From the NCBI RefSeq assembly GCF_029626145.1, contig NZ_JARUBJ010000002.1:1022501-1086500 (forward strand): a stretch of DNA of 64,000 bases, written 5' to 3'. Within the stretch, counting starts at the first letter, position 1. Every line of letters begins with the position of its first letter. The notes beneath the pieces were generated by a model. The model did not search any database, had not been told where the DNA came from, and saw only the letters and a program-made list of their open reading frames with translations. Made by a program: the position numbers and the translations under genes. The stretch comes from Micromonospora sp. WMMD961. Lineage in GTDB: Bacteria > Actinomycetota > Actinomycetes > Mycobacteriales > Micromonosporaceae. This document shows, in pieces, positions 35,055 through 43,671 of this stretch.

Positions 35055-36203
35055 TCAGCGCCCAGCGGGCTTGAGGCCGAGCGGCTTGCCGAGCAGCGAC
35101 TCACGGCGGACGGCGAGCCGGTCGGCGATCGTGCCGAGCGCCTGAGCGGCCGGGGACTCCGGCTCGGCCAGCACGATCGGGTTGCCGGCGTCGCCGGCCT
35201 CGCGGACCCGGGTGTCCAGCGGGATCTGCCCGAGCAGCGGCACCTGGGCGCCGATGGTCCGGCTCAGTGACTCGGCGACGGCCGTGCCACCGCCGGCACC
35301 GAAGATCTCCATCCGGGAGCCGTCCGGCAGCTCCAGCCAGGACATGTTCTCGATGACGCCGACCACGCGCTGATGGGTCTGCAGGGCGATCGCACCGGCC
35401 CGCTCGGCCACCTCGGCGGCGGCGGTCTGCGGGGTGGTGACTATCAGGATCTCCGAGTTGGGGAGCAACTGGGCCAGCGAGATGGCCACGTCACCGGTGC
35501 CCGGGGGCAGGTCGAGCAGGAGCACGTCCAGGTCGCCCCAGTAGACGTCGGCCAGGAACTGCTGCAACGCCCGGTGCAGCATCGGGCCGCGCCACACCAC
35601 GGCGGCGTTGCCGGAGGTGAACATGCCGATGGAGATCACCTTCACGCCGTGCGACTGCGGCGGCATGATCATGTCTTCGACCCGGGTGGGTCGGCCGTCC
35701 GCGCCGAGCATCCGGGGCACCGAGTGGCCGTAGATGTCCGCGTCGACCACACCGACGGAGAGCCCACGCGCGGCGAGCGCCGCCGCCAGGTTGACCGTCA
35801 CGCTGGACTTACCGACGCCACCCTTGCCGCTGGCCACCGCGTACACGCGGGTCCGCGAGCCGGGCTGGGCGAACGGGATGACCGGTTCCTCGGTGGCGCC
35901 ACCGCCGCGCAGCTGCGACTGCAGCGACTGCCGCTGCTCGGGGGTCATCACCCCGAAGTCGATCTCCACGCCGGTGACGCCGGGCACTGCGGCGACGGCG
36001 GCGGTGATGTCCGTGCGCAGCTTGTCCTTGAGTGGGCATCCGGCGACGGTGAGCAGCAGCTCGACGCGTACGACGCCGCTGGCAGCGATCGTGGCGGAGC
36101 GGACCATGCCCAGCTCGGTGATGGGCCGGCGGATCTCCGGGTCGTTGACGGTGGCCAGGGCGGCCTGGATCGCGTCCTCGACGGTGCTCACGGGTGCTGA
36201 CAT
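35055..36203 (-). CDS. mrp: Mrp/ApbC-type iron-sulfur cluster carrier ATPase
   Basis: A 382-aa protein from ATG 36203. N-terminal MIP18/DUF59 domain (EDAIQAALATVNDPEIRRP, AGCPLKDKLR) is followed by a P-loop ATPase with deviant Walker A GKGGVGKSSVTVN. DADIYGHSVPRMLG and DLPPGTGD follow. The family carries 4Fe-4S clusters to apoproteins. The canonical CxxC near the C-terminus of Mrp is not visible. Confidence 0.88.
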   Translation of the reverse strand: MSAPVSTVEDAIQAALATVNDPEIRRPITELGMVRSATIAASGVVRVELLLTVAGCPLKDKLRTDITAAVAAVPGVTGVEIDFGVMTPEQRQSLQSQLRGGGATEEPVIPFAQPGSRTRVYAVASGKGGVGKSSVTVNLAAALAARGLSVGVVDADIYGHSVPRMLGADGRPTRVEDMIMPPQSHGVKVISIGMFTSGNAAVVWRGPMLHRALQQFLADVYWGDLDVLLLDLPPGTGDVAISLAQLLPNSEILIVTTPQTAAAEVAERAGAIALQTHQRVVGVIENMSWLELPDGSRMEIFGAGGGTAVAESLSRTIGAQVPLLGQIPLDTRVREAGDAGNPIVLAEPESPAAQALGTIADRLAVRRESLLGKPLGLKPAGR

Positions 36204-36279
36204 GCCCGCAATGCTACGTCGCGGGGCATCCGCTGCCGCCGCTGCCCGGGGCGGTGTGAGCCAATCGATGACGCGGCGG

Positions 36280-36939
36280 TCAACCCTCCGACCGGCGCGG
36301 CCCGGTGCCGTCCGGCCGGGCGCCGCGGGTGAAGTCGCCGTCCAGGTCGTCGCGGGGTTCGTCCAGGCTGACACCGTCGGTCGGGCGCTGGCCACGTCGC
36401 TCCTGCCGGCTGTCCTTTTCCTGCTGGCGGCGCTCCAGTCGTTGCCGGCGTTGCCCGGCCTCGTCCAGTTCCTCGGCCAGCCGGGTCAGCTCGGAACGGA
36501 GGAAGTCGCGGGTGGCGACCTCACCCAGCGCGATCCGCAGCGCGGCGATCTCGCGGGCCAGGTACTCGGTGTCCGCCTTCTGCGCGGTGGCCCGCCGCCG
36601 GTCCTCCTCCAACGCCAACCGGTCCCGGTCGGCCTGCCGGTTCTGGGCCAGCAGGATCAGTGGTGCGGCGTAGCTGGCCTGCAACGACAGCACCAGGGTC
36701 AGGAACGTGAACGTGTACGGGTCGAAGCGCAGGTCTGCCGGCGCCAACGTGTTCCAGACGAACCAGATGGTGATGACCACCGTCATGACCACGATGAAGT
36801 TCGCGGTGCCCATGCCCCGGGCGATGCCCTCCGACCACCGGCCGAACGCCTCCGCGTCGAACCGGGGCAGCTTGATGCCCCGCGGCTCGCGTGGTTGGTC
36901 CAGCCGTTCGGTTCGCCGCTGCTCAGCCATCCACGCCAT
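36280..36939 (-). CDS. DUF1003 membrane protein
   Basis: A 219-aa protein with the DUF1003 core: ANFIVVMTVVITIWFVWNTL and DPYTFTFLTLVLSLQASYAA, two transmembrane helices, and a conserved coiled coil (about 110-175) with a charged tail. The start overlaps the upstream gene's stop by 17 nt (36923-36939); ATG 36930 is an alternative. Homologous to Rv1231c beside Rv1232c. Possible Mg2+/ion partner of the MgtE-N protein; function unknown. Confidence 0.82.
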   Translation of the reverse strand: MAWMAEQRRTERLDQPREPRGIKLPRFDAEAFGRWSEGIARGMGTANFIVVMTVVITIWFVWNTLAPADLRFDPYTFTFLTLVLSLQASYAAPLILLAQNRQADRDRLALEEDRRRATAQKADTEYLAREIAALRIALGEVATRDFLRSELTRLAEELDEAGQRRQRLERRQQEKDSRQERRGQRPTDGVSLDEPRDDLDGDFTRGARPDGTGPRRSEG

Positions 36940-38215
36940 CCAGCACAGGGTCGGTGGCGCCCGGGGCGGGCAGGGCGTCCCGGTCCCGCCAGTCCCGGGG
37001 CAGCGAGTGGTCCAGCACGTCGTCCACGGTCACGGCGCCGACCAGCCGGTTGTTCCGGTCGATCACCGGCATGGCGACCAGGTCGTAGGTGGCCATCCGA
37101 CGGGTGATCTCCGGCAGCGGGGTGGTGGGGCGCAGCGGGTCGATGTCGTTGACCACCACCTTGCCGAGCAGGTCGGCGGGTGGTTCGCGCAGTAGCGCCT
37201 GGAAGTGCACCATGCCCAGGTAGCGGCCGGTCGGCGTGTTCTGCGGTGCCCGGGTCACGAAGACCTGCGCGGCGACGGCGGGGGAGAGTTGCGGCTCCCG
37301 GATCCGGGCCAGCGCCTCGGCGACGGTGGCGTCCGGCGGCAGGATGACCGGCTCCGACGTCATCACGCTGCCCGCCGTGCCCGGCGTGTACTTGAGCAGC
37401 TGACGCACCGGGTCCGCCTCGTCGGGCTCCATCAGGTCCAGCAGCACGTCCTGCTCCGGTGGGGGCAGCTCGTTGAGCAGGTCCGCGGCGTCATCCGGGT
37501 CCATCTCCTCCAGGACGTCGGCGGCGCGCTCCCGGTCGAGGGCGGCGAGGATCTCCACCTGGTCGTGCTCCGGCAACTCGCTGAGCACGTCGGCCAGCCG
37601 CTCGTCGTCCAGCGCGGCCGCCACCTCGTTGCGTCGTGCGTCGGGCAGGTCCTGCAACGCGTTGGCCAGGTCGGCGGGGCGCATGTCCTCCAGGACGGCG
37701 AGCAGGTTCGCCGTACCCCGGTTGTCGGCGATGCCGCTGAGCCCGCGCACCCGGTCCCACTCGACCTGGTGCAGGTGACCTCGGCGGGTGAGTCGCCCGG
37801 TCTGCTCCCGTACGGCGACCCGGGTCAGTGACCACTCGCCGCCCCGGGAGCATTCCATGGCGACGTCCACCACCGCGCCGGGCTGGCCGCCCGGGTCGAG
37901 TTGCACCCGGCGGTCCAGCAGTTCCTGGAGCACCAGCAACTCGTTGGGGCGCTTCTCGAACCGGCGCAGGTTGAGGGTGCCGGAGCCGAGCACGACGGCG
38001 TCCGCGTCGATGGAGGTGATCCGGTTGATGGACAGGAAGATCCGACGACGCATCGGCATCTCCGCGACCAGGCCCACCACCTCCGGCGGACGTTTCGTCG
38101 CCCGGAGCCGTGCCACGGCGTCACGGACCCGGCCCACCTGGTCACCGTTCGGATCGAAGACGGCGACTCCGGCGAGACGGGCGATGTAGACCCGGGTCGG
38201 CGTGCTCACGGGCAC
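36923..38215 (-). CDS. PRC-barrel / MgtE-N / CBS protein without membrane part
   Basis: A 430-aa protein. Residues 1-110 look like a PRC-barrel (VAVFDPNGDQVGRVRD). Residues 165-270 are an MgtE N domain with repeated DEADAA-type helices (ALDDERLADVLSELPEHD). Residues 275-415 are a CBS pair (SVMTSEPVILPPDATVAEAL; GAVTVDDVLDH). No transmembrane helices of MgtE follow, so it is a soluble Mg2+/nucleotide sensor, presumably acting on the DUF1003 protein or another transporter. Confidence 0.85.
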   Translation of the reverse strand: MPVSTPTRVYIARLAGVAVFDPNGDQVGRVRDAVARLRATKRPPEVVGLVAEMPMRRRIFLSINRITSIDADAVVLGSGTLNLRRFEKRPNELLVLQELLDRRVQLDPGGQPGAVVDVAMECSRGGEWSLTRVAVREQTGRLTRRGHLHQVEWDRVRGLSGIADNRGTANLLAVLEDMRPADLANALQDLPDARRNEVAAALDDERLADVLSELPEHDQVEILAALDRERAADVLEEMDPDDAADLLNELPPPEQDVLLDLMEPDEADPVRQLLKYTPGTAGSVMTSEPVILPPDATVAEALARIREPQLSPAVAAQVFVTRAPQNTPTGRYLGMVHFQALLREPPADLLGKVVVNDIDPLRPTTPLPEITRRMATYDLVAMPVIDRNNRLVGAVTVDDVLDHSLPRDWRDRDALPAPGATDPVLDGVDG

Positions 38216-38242
38216 CAGCCTAAGCGCCTAGTGTTTATCAAC

Positions 38243-39112
38243 ATGTCGACCTTGGCCTACGAGATCGTGGACGTCTTCACCGACCGCCCCTTCGCCGGCA
38301 ACCCGCTGGCCGTGGTGTTCGGCGCGGAGGGGCTGGCCACCGAGCAGATGCAGGCGCTCGCGCTGGAGTTCAACCTCTCCGAGACGGTGTTCGTGCTGCC
38401 TCCGACCCAGGTTGGCGTCACCTACCGGGCCCGGATCTTCACTCCGGTGGAGGAGTTGCCGTTCGCCGGGCACCCCAGTGTCGGTGCGGCGGTCACCGCG
38501 AGCCGGCGGGGCATGTTCGGTGTGGGGCAGGTCACCCAGGAGTGCCATGCCGGGGTGCTGCCGATCGAGGTGACCGCCTCCGGGGCGACGCTGACCGGCG
38601 GCACACCGACCCTCGGGCCGGAGCTGGATCCGGAGCCGTTGCTGGAGATCGCGGGGCTGGCCGCGGAGGACCACGTCGGCCCAGCTCCACGCGTCGCCGG
38701 CTGCGGGTTGGAGTTCCCGTACCTGCCGGTGCGCCCGGAGGCGGTGGCCCGCGCCCGGGTGGACGCGGCTGCGGCGCAGCGGTACGGGGTGTCGCACGTC
38801 AGCGTCTTCTCCTGGGACGGGGCCGCGCAAACCGCGCACGCCCGGGTCTTCGTGCCGGGGATCGGTATTCCGGAGGACCCGGCGACCGGCTCGGCGGCGC
38901 TCGGTCTGGGTGTCTGGCTGGTGGCGACGGGTCTGCTGCTCGGTGAGGGGCTGTCCCGTTACGCGGTGCGTCAGGGTGTGGAGATGAACCGTCCGTCGGC
39001 GCTGGCCTGCACGGTCACCGCGTCGAACGGGGTGGCGGTCGGAGCGACGGTCGCCGGCCAGGTGATGCCGGTCGCCCGGGGCGAGATCGCCGTCCCGCCA
39101 TTCGTTGGCTGA
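38243..39112 (+). CDS. PhzF family epimerase/isomerase
   Basis: A 289-aa protein. PhzF signatures: VFTDRPFAGNPLAVVF, GHPSVGAA and EDPATGSAALGLG. The fold resembles diaminopimelate epimerase; the catalytic Glu is in the FNLSETVFVL stretch. Substrate unknown in this lineage. Starts at ATG 38243 with a weak ribosome binding site. Confidence 0.87.
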   Translation: MSTLAYEIVDVFTDRPFAGNPLAVVFGAEGLATEQMQALALEFNLSETVFVLPPTQVGVTYRARIFTPVEELPFAGHPSVGAAVTASRRGMFGVGQVTQECHAGVLPIEVTASGATLTGGTPTLGPELDPEPLLEIAGLAAEDHVGPAPRVAGCGLEFPYLPVRPEAVARARVDAAAAQRYGVSHVSVFSWDGAAQTAHARVFVPGIGIPEDPATGSAALGLGVWLVATGLLLGEGLSRYAVRQGVEMNRPSALACTVTASNGVAVGATVAGQVMPVARGEIAVPPFVG

Positions 39113-39142
39113 TCCCAGACGTCGATGCGGGAGGATGCGACT

Positions 39143-39652
39143 GTGACTGACGACGCGCACGGGTCGACGCCGCTGGTCGACGAGGCGATGAAGAAGGCCG
39201 CGGTGGCCTGGGTGAGCGTCTCGGGCGGGCCGGCGCTCGCGCTCTGGTGCGCTCCACTCGAGGGTGCGCTCCTGGTGGTCAGCGGGCCGGGCGAGCAGGC
39301 GGCGCCGGGTCTGGCCGACGCGACCGAGGCGCAGGTCTCCCTGCGCGGCGACCACGGTGGCCGGATCGTCACCTGGTCGGCGAGGGTGAGCCGGGTGCAG
39401 CCGGGCACCGAGGAGTGGGACACCATCGCGCCGTTGGTGGCGGCGAAGCGTCTCAACGCTCCCGGCCCGACCGCCGACCTGGTGGCCCGCTGGGCTGCCG
39501 AGGGGTGCGCGGTGAACCGGCTCGCGCCGGCGGGAACGCCGCTGGCCGGCACCGAGCTGCCGGCCGACGCGCAGGCCGAGCCACCCCGGGCCACCCCGGC
39601 GGTCCGGGCCACCCGCAAGCCGTTCCGCCTGCATCGGGTCCGTCGTCGCTGA
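39143..39652 (+). CDS. Conserved actinobacterial hypothetical protein
   Basis: A 169-aa protein from GTG 39143 (GGGAGGATG 9 nt upstream). The first 110 residues (VDEAMKKAAVAWVSVSGGPA, ATEAQVSLRGDHGGRIVTWS) look like a flavin-reductase-type split barrel, but this is only a suggestion. Basic C-terminal tail. Convergent with the HAD gene. Confidence 0.72.
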   Translation: MTDDAHGSTPLVDEAMKKAAVAWVSVSGGPALALWCAPLEGALLVVSGPGEQAAPGLADATEAQVSLRGDHGGRIVTWSARVSRVQPGTEEWDTIAPLVAAKRLNAPGPTADLVARWAAEGCAVNRLAPAGTPLAGTELPADAQAEPPRATPAVRATRKPFRLHRVRRR

Positions 39653-39660
39653 TCGGCGCG

Positions 39661-40386
39661 TCACCCCGTCCGGCCACCCACCGCCACCACCTCGGCGTCG
39701 GCTTCGGTGTCGACGAGGGCGAGCACCTCGCCCAGGGTGCCGAGTGTTGGCCCGCGCCAGTCCAGGTCGGCGTTGAACACCATGTGCGTGGCCAGGTCCG
39801 GTGCGGCGAGCCGGACGGCGGTCATCCCGGCCCGCTCCGCGCCGGTCAACTCCTGGCTGCCGCCGTCGCCGACGTACAGGCAGTCGCCGGGGGCCAGCCC
39901 GAGTCGCCGACAGGCGGTCAGGTAGAGCTCCGGATCCGGTTTGCACCGCCCGAGCTGCACCGAGAAGACCCGCACGTCGAGCAGGGGAGCGACGGCGAGC
40001 TGTGGCAGGAAGGCCGGCAGTTCGTGCGTACAGTCGCTGATCACGCCGGTGCGCAGGCCGCGCTGGCGTAGGGCCGCGAGCACCGGCACGGCGTCGGCCC
40101 GCAGCCAGGTGTCCGCGCGGACCGCCCGGTGTCGGGACGCCACGGCCGCCCGCACCGCATGGTCACTGGGGTGTACGCCGGCCTGGGCGCACACCCAGCG
40201 CAGGGTCGCCTCCGCGTTGCCGAGCAGGCCGGTGGCCCGTTCGTAGTACGTACGGTCCAGCACCTCGGTCAACGTGTCGGTGTGACAGCCGAGCAGCTCG
40301 GCGGTGCCGGCGTGCGCGACGCCGCGCTGCACCGAGTGGGTCAGGGTGCCGAAGAAGTCGAACAGCACCGCCTGGTAGGTGGGCAT
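39661..40386 (-). CDS. HAD family hydrolase
   Basis: A 241-aa protein from ATG 40386. Motif I LFDFFGTLTHS (nucleophile Asp), motif II GVISDCTHE, Lys in LGRCKPDPELY and motif IV YVGDGGSQELTG. A phosphatase of the phosphoglycolate/haloacid type. Motif I has FGT in place of the standard DGT, so the acid/base Asp is missing, as in dehalogenase-like or some phosphatase members. Substrate unknown. Confidence 0.85.
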   Translation of the reverse strand: MPTYQAVLFDFFGTLTHSVQRGVAHAGTAELLGCHTDTLTEVLDRTYYERATGLLGNAEATLRWVCAQAGVHPSDHAVRAAVASRHRAVRADTWLRADAVPVLAALRQRGLRTGVISDCTHELPAFLPQLAVAPLLDVRVFSVQLGRCKPDPELYLTACRRLGLAPGDCLYVGDGGSQELTGAERAGMTAVRLAAPDLATHMVFNADLDWRGPTLGTLGEVLALVDTEADAEVVAVGGRTG

Positions 40387-40492
40387 GGTGGAGCGCCTCC
40401 AGGCGGTCGAGGGTCGCCGGCGCCGATCTGCGTGATCGTAACGGAGTGATGACCCTCCGTGCTGACCGTCATACGTGTGAGGATTACGACCC

Positions 40493-41437
40493 GTGCCCCC
40501 ACCTTCACACCGGCCGTCCCTGGATCCGCTGACCACCGGAGCGGTCGGCCTGGCCGTGGTCGCGGTGTCGTCGTCCGCGCCGCTGATCGCGTACGCCGCC
40601 GCGCCCGCGCTGGCCATCGCGTTCTGGCGCAACCTGCTCGCGGTTGCCGTGCTGGGCCCGTTCTCGCTGGCCCGGCGTCGTGCCGAGTTCCGTCGGCTGA
40701 CCATCGGCGTGGGCCGCCGGGAGGGCCTGTTCTGTGTCCTGTCCGGGGTAGCGCTGGCCGGTCACTTCGCCACCTGGGTGCCGAGCGCCCAGCTCACCAC
40801 CGTCGCCACGTCCACCGCGTTGGTGGCCACCCAGCCGGTCTGGCAGGGGCTGATCGCCCGCGCCCAGGGGCGTCGGCTGCCCCGGATCGTGTGGATCGGC
40901 ATCGCGGTGGCGGTCGGCGGGGCGGCGGTCGCCACCGGCGTGGACGTGGGGGTCTCCGGCCGGGCCGTCCTCGGCGACGTGCTGGCGCTGGCCGGCGCGA
41001 TGTTCGCCGCCGTCTACACCGCCTTCGGCGAACGGGCCCGGACGAGCATCAGCACGACCACGTACACCACCATCTGCTACGGGATCTGCGCCCTCATCCT
41101 GCTGGCCATGTGCCTGGTCGGCGGCGTACGGCTGACCGGGTTCGACGGGCGTACCTGGCTGGCCATCCTGGCCCTGGTGGCCGGCGCCCAACTGCTCGGG
41201 CACTCGATGTTCAACTACGCCCTGCAGAAGATCCCGGCGACCACGGTGAGCGTGCTGATCCTGCTGGAGGCGCCCGGCGCGGCACTGCTCGGGTGGGCCT
41301 GGCTGGGTCAGGTTCCCCGCCCGTACGCGCTGCTCGGGATGGCGTTGCTGCTGGCCGGCGTGGCGGTGGTGGTGCTCGGCGGTCGTCGCGCCGCACCCAC
41401 CGCGCTGCCCACCGACCCGACCCCGCTCCACGACTGA
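40493..41437 (+). CDS. EamA/DMT family transporter
   Basis: A 314-aa protein from GTG 40493 with about ten transmembrane helices and two EamA repeats (AFWRNLLAVAVLGPF; HSMFNYALQKIPATTVSVL). Likely a drug/metabolite exporter. GAGG lies about 9 nt upstream. Confidence 0.85.
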   Translation: MPPPSHRPSLDPLTTGAVGLAVVAVSSSAPLIAYAAAPALAIAFWRNLLAVAVLGPFSLARRRAEFRRLTIGVGRREGLFCVLSGVALAGHFATWVPSAQLTTVATSTALVATQPVWQGLIARAQGRRLPRIVWIGIAVAVGGAAVATGVDVGVSGRAVLGDVLALAGAMFAAVYTAFGERARTSISTTTYTTICYGICALILLAMCLVGGVRLTGFDGRTWLAILALVAGAQLLGHSMFNYALQKIPATTVSVLILLEAPGAALLGWAWLGQVPRPYALLGMALLLAGVAVVVLGGRRAAPTALPTDPTPLHD

Positions 41438-41501
41438 TCGCCCGCTGGTTCCCTCCGTGACGGACCCGCCGCGCGTCTATCCCGGTGAGGAGGGCGATCC
41501 G

Positions 41502-42029
41502 TTGACGACTGAGGACCGCACCCGGGACAGTTTCGCCGACTTCGTCCGGGCCGAGACCGCCGGGCTGACCCGGCTCGCGTACCTGTTGACCGGTGACCGG
41601 CACCATGCCGAGGACCTGGTCCAGGTGGCACTGGCTCGGGTCGCGGTGCGGTGGGAGAGGGTCGCAGACCCGCACGCCTACCTGCGGCGGGTGCTCTGCA
41701 CCCAGGCGGCCAGTTGGTGGCGCTGGCGACGGGCCCGTCCGCCCGAGCGGCTGGACGGCGTCGTGCCGGAACGTCCCGACCCGGGCGACGACGCCGAGGT
41801 CCGGCTGGTGCTGTGGACGGCGTTGGCCCGGCTGACCGTGCGGCAGCGCGCGGTCCTCGTGTTGCGCTACTACGAGGACCGCACCGAGACGGAGACGGCA
41901 GCACTGCTCGGCTGCCGGGTCGGCACGGTGAAGAGTCAGACCCGGCACGCCCTTCGCCGGCTGCGGGTGCTCGCCCCGGAGCTGGCCGAACTCGTCGGCC
42001 GGAGCCCGCAGGAGGTGACCTCCCGATGA
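41502..42029 (+). CDS. SigE-family (TIGR02983-type) ECF sigma factor
   Basis: A 175-aa sigma factor. Sigma-2: LAYLLTGDRHHAEDLVQ; sigma-4: LTVRQRAVLVLRYYEDRTE and TVKSQTRHALRRLR. Start taken as TTG 41502 because GAGGAGGG lies 7 nt upstream; GTG 41457 is an in-frame alternative without such a site. The next gene overlaps its stop (ATGA), the usual sign of a sigma-anti-sigma pair. Confidence 0.87.
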   Translation: MTTEDRTRDSFADFVRAETAGLTRLAYLLTGDRHHAEDLVQVALARVAVRWERVADPHAYLRRVLCTQAASWWRWRRARPPERLDGVVPERPDPGDDAEVRLVLWTALARLTVRQRAVLVLRYYEDRTETETAALLGCRVGTVKSQTRHALRRLRVLAPELAELVGRSPQEVTSR

Positions 42030-43408
42030 CCGCCCGACTCTCCGAGGCGCTGCGCCGTCTCGCCGCCGACGTGCCGCCCGCGCGCGTACCGGACGGGCTC
42101 TTCGACGCGGCGCGGACCCGGCACCGTCGTCGCCGGGCCGTCGTCGCCGGCGCGCTCGCCGTCCTGGTCCTCCTTCTCGGCACCGGGTACGCGCTGCACC
42201 CGGTGGCCCTGCCCCTGCCCGCCGGCCCGCGTCACGACACCCCCGGCCTACCGACCAAGCTGGTCGACCCGCCGCTGCGGACGGCCTCGGTGGGTTACTC
42301 GGCACCTGGCGTGGCGGCGATGCTCTTCGGAGGTCCCGCCGTGCGCACCGACTGGTTCGAGACGCGGATGGGTGTGGTGGCCGCGGACGACGACCGCTAC
42401 CGCGTGCTGGACGGCGATCCGGCCGTGGCGGGTTTCGAGGCGCTGCTCTCCCCGGACGGCCGGTACGCCTGGGTGGGCGATTCCCTGGTCGACCTGAAAT
42501 CCGGAAAGACCACCTCGAACCGCCCGGACGGCTACCCGCTCGCCTTCGGGCCGAACGGGAAACGCCTGGTCTACGCCGACCCCGACACCACGTTCACGTC
42601 CCCGAACACCTACTCCACCCCGTACGTCGGGGTCTACGACCGGGATCGCGGGACGGACGTGTTGCGGGTGCCTGTCGACACCGCCTGGATCCCGCCGGGG
42701 CGCACGGCCGCGCTGTCGCCGGACGGCGGTGACCTCGCCCTCCAGGTCCGCGACGAGGTCTGGCTGACCCGGGTGGGTGACGCGGGCGCGGATCGGCTCG
42801 CCCAGCCGTACCGGAAGCTGCCGCTGGCCGGCGGGCGGCTCGCCGGTGCCGGCTCCTGGCTGCCGGGCGGGCGGTCGGTGGCGGTCCTGGGCCGGTCCAC
42901 CTGCACCGACTGCCCGGTGCTGTCCTACCGGCGCACCTGGACCCTGACCCTGCTGTCCACCGTCGACGGCACCCCGTCGGCCGGTACGGCGTTCCCGCCG
43001 TTGCGCTCTCGATCGTTCGTGCAACTGCTCGGTTGGCGCTCGGCGGACGAGGCTGTCGCGTTGGTCGGCGTGCCGGGGCCACAGGCGGAGGACCTCCCGG
43101 AGGAGCACGACATCGCGTGGGGGCCGTATCACGAGGTCGGCACGGAGGCCGTGGAACTCGTGGTGCTCCGCCGGGGCGCGACAGCCCCGGACGTGCTCTT
43201 CCGGACCCCGGAGGGCATCACCGACCTGTCGGTCGCCGCCGACCTCGCGATCAGCGGGGCGGTACGCGAGTCCGGCCGCCCCCACTACGGGCCGCCACCG
43301 TTCTGGGCCCTCGCTGTGGGATTCGTCCTCGCGGTTCTCGTCACCCGGCCTGTGTTGGCGATGCTCCGTCGCTGGCGTGACCGGCGACTGGCTCGTGCAC
43401 CTCGATGA
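42026..43408 (+). CDS. Membrane anti-sigma-like protein with beta-propeller domain
   Basis: A 460-aa protein from ATG 42026. Short cytosolic N-terminal segment (residues 1-38, helical, LSEALRRLAADVPPARVP), a transmembrane helix (about 39-58), a long extracytoplasmic propeller (SPDGRYAWVGDSLVDLKSG, LSPDGGDLALQ), and a C-terminal transmembrane helix (about 430-448). It lacks a Zn-anti-sigma motif. The coupled position suggests that it restrains the sigma factor through the N-terminal segment and senses outside signals with the propeller; that is inference. Confidence 0.75.
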   Translation: MTARLSEALRRLAADVPPARVPDGLFDAARTRHRRRRAVVAGALAVLVLLLGTGYALHPVALPLPAGPRHDTPGLPTKLVDPPLRTASVGYSAPGVAAMLFGGPAVRTDWFETRMGVVAADDDRYRVLDGDPAVAGFEALLSPDGRYAWVGDSLVDLKSGKTTSNRPDGYPLAFGPNGKRLVYADPDTTFTSPNTYSTPYVGVYDRDRGTDVLRVPVDTAWIPPGRTAALSPDGGDLALQVRDEVWLTRVGDAGADRLAQPYRKLPLAGGRLAGAGSWLPGGRSVAVLGRSTCTDCPVLSYRRTWTLTLLSTVDGTPSAGTAFPPLRSRSFVQLLGWRSADEAVALVGVPGPQAEDLPEEHDIAWGPYHEVGTEAVELVVLRRGATAPDVLFRTPEGITDLSVAADLAISGAVRESGRPHYGPPPFWALAVGFVLAVLVTRPVLAMLRRWRDRRLARAPR

Positions 43409-43661
43409 CCCGGGTGGTCGGGGCGGCGTCGCCGAGCGCGCTCCGCAGGGCCGCCCGGTCCGGGTCGGCGAGGAACGACTCGTACCCGGCCCGGGAGTCG
43501 AACCGGATCACGTGCACCTCGGTCTGCCCGTCGGTGCCGTGCAGCCGGCGGTCGAGGTGGCCGCCGTGTCGTTCGAGCAGGGCCAGCACGGCGTCCTCGT
43601 AACGCTGTCCGGCCGTCTCCGCGCCGGCGGCGAACTCGACGACCGCGACGAGTGTCAGCAT
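43341..43661 (-). CDS. DUF1330/dimeric alpha-beta barrel protein
   Basis: A 106-aa protein. The pattern LTLVAVVEFAAGAE, QRYEDAVLALLERHGGHLDR and IRFDSRAGYESFLADPDR fits the DUF1330/EthD dimeric barrel. It begins 11 nt after the SDR stop and overlaps the rightward propeller gene by 68 nt. Function unknown. Confidence 0.75.
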   Translation of the reverse strand: MLTLVAVVEFAAGAETAGQRYEDAVLALLERHGGHLDRRLHGTDGQTEVHVIRFDSRAGYESFLADPDRAALRSALGDAAPTTRVIEVHEPVAGHASDGASPTQAG

Positions 43662-43671
43662 GGCGGCCACG

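Noticed and set aside
38228..39946. 572-codon minus-strand frame
   Set aside because: Antisense to PhzF, the 169-aa gene and part of HAD; no motifs or ribosome binding site.
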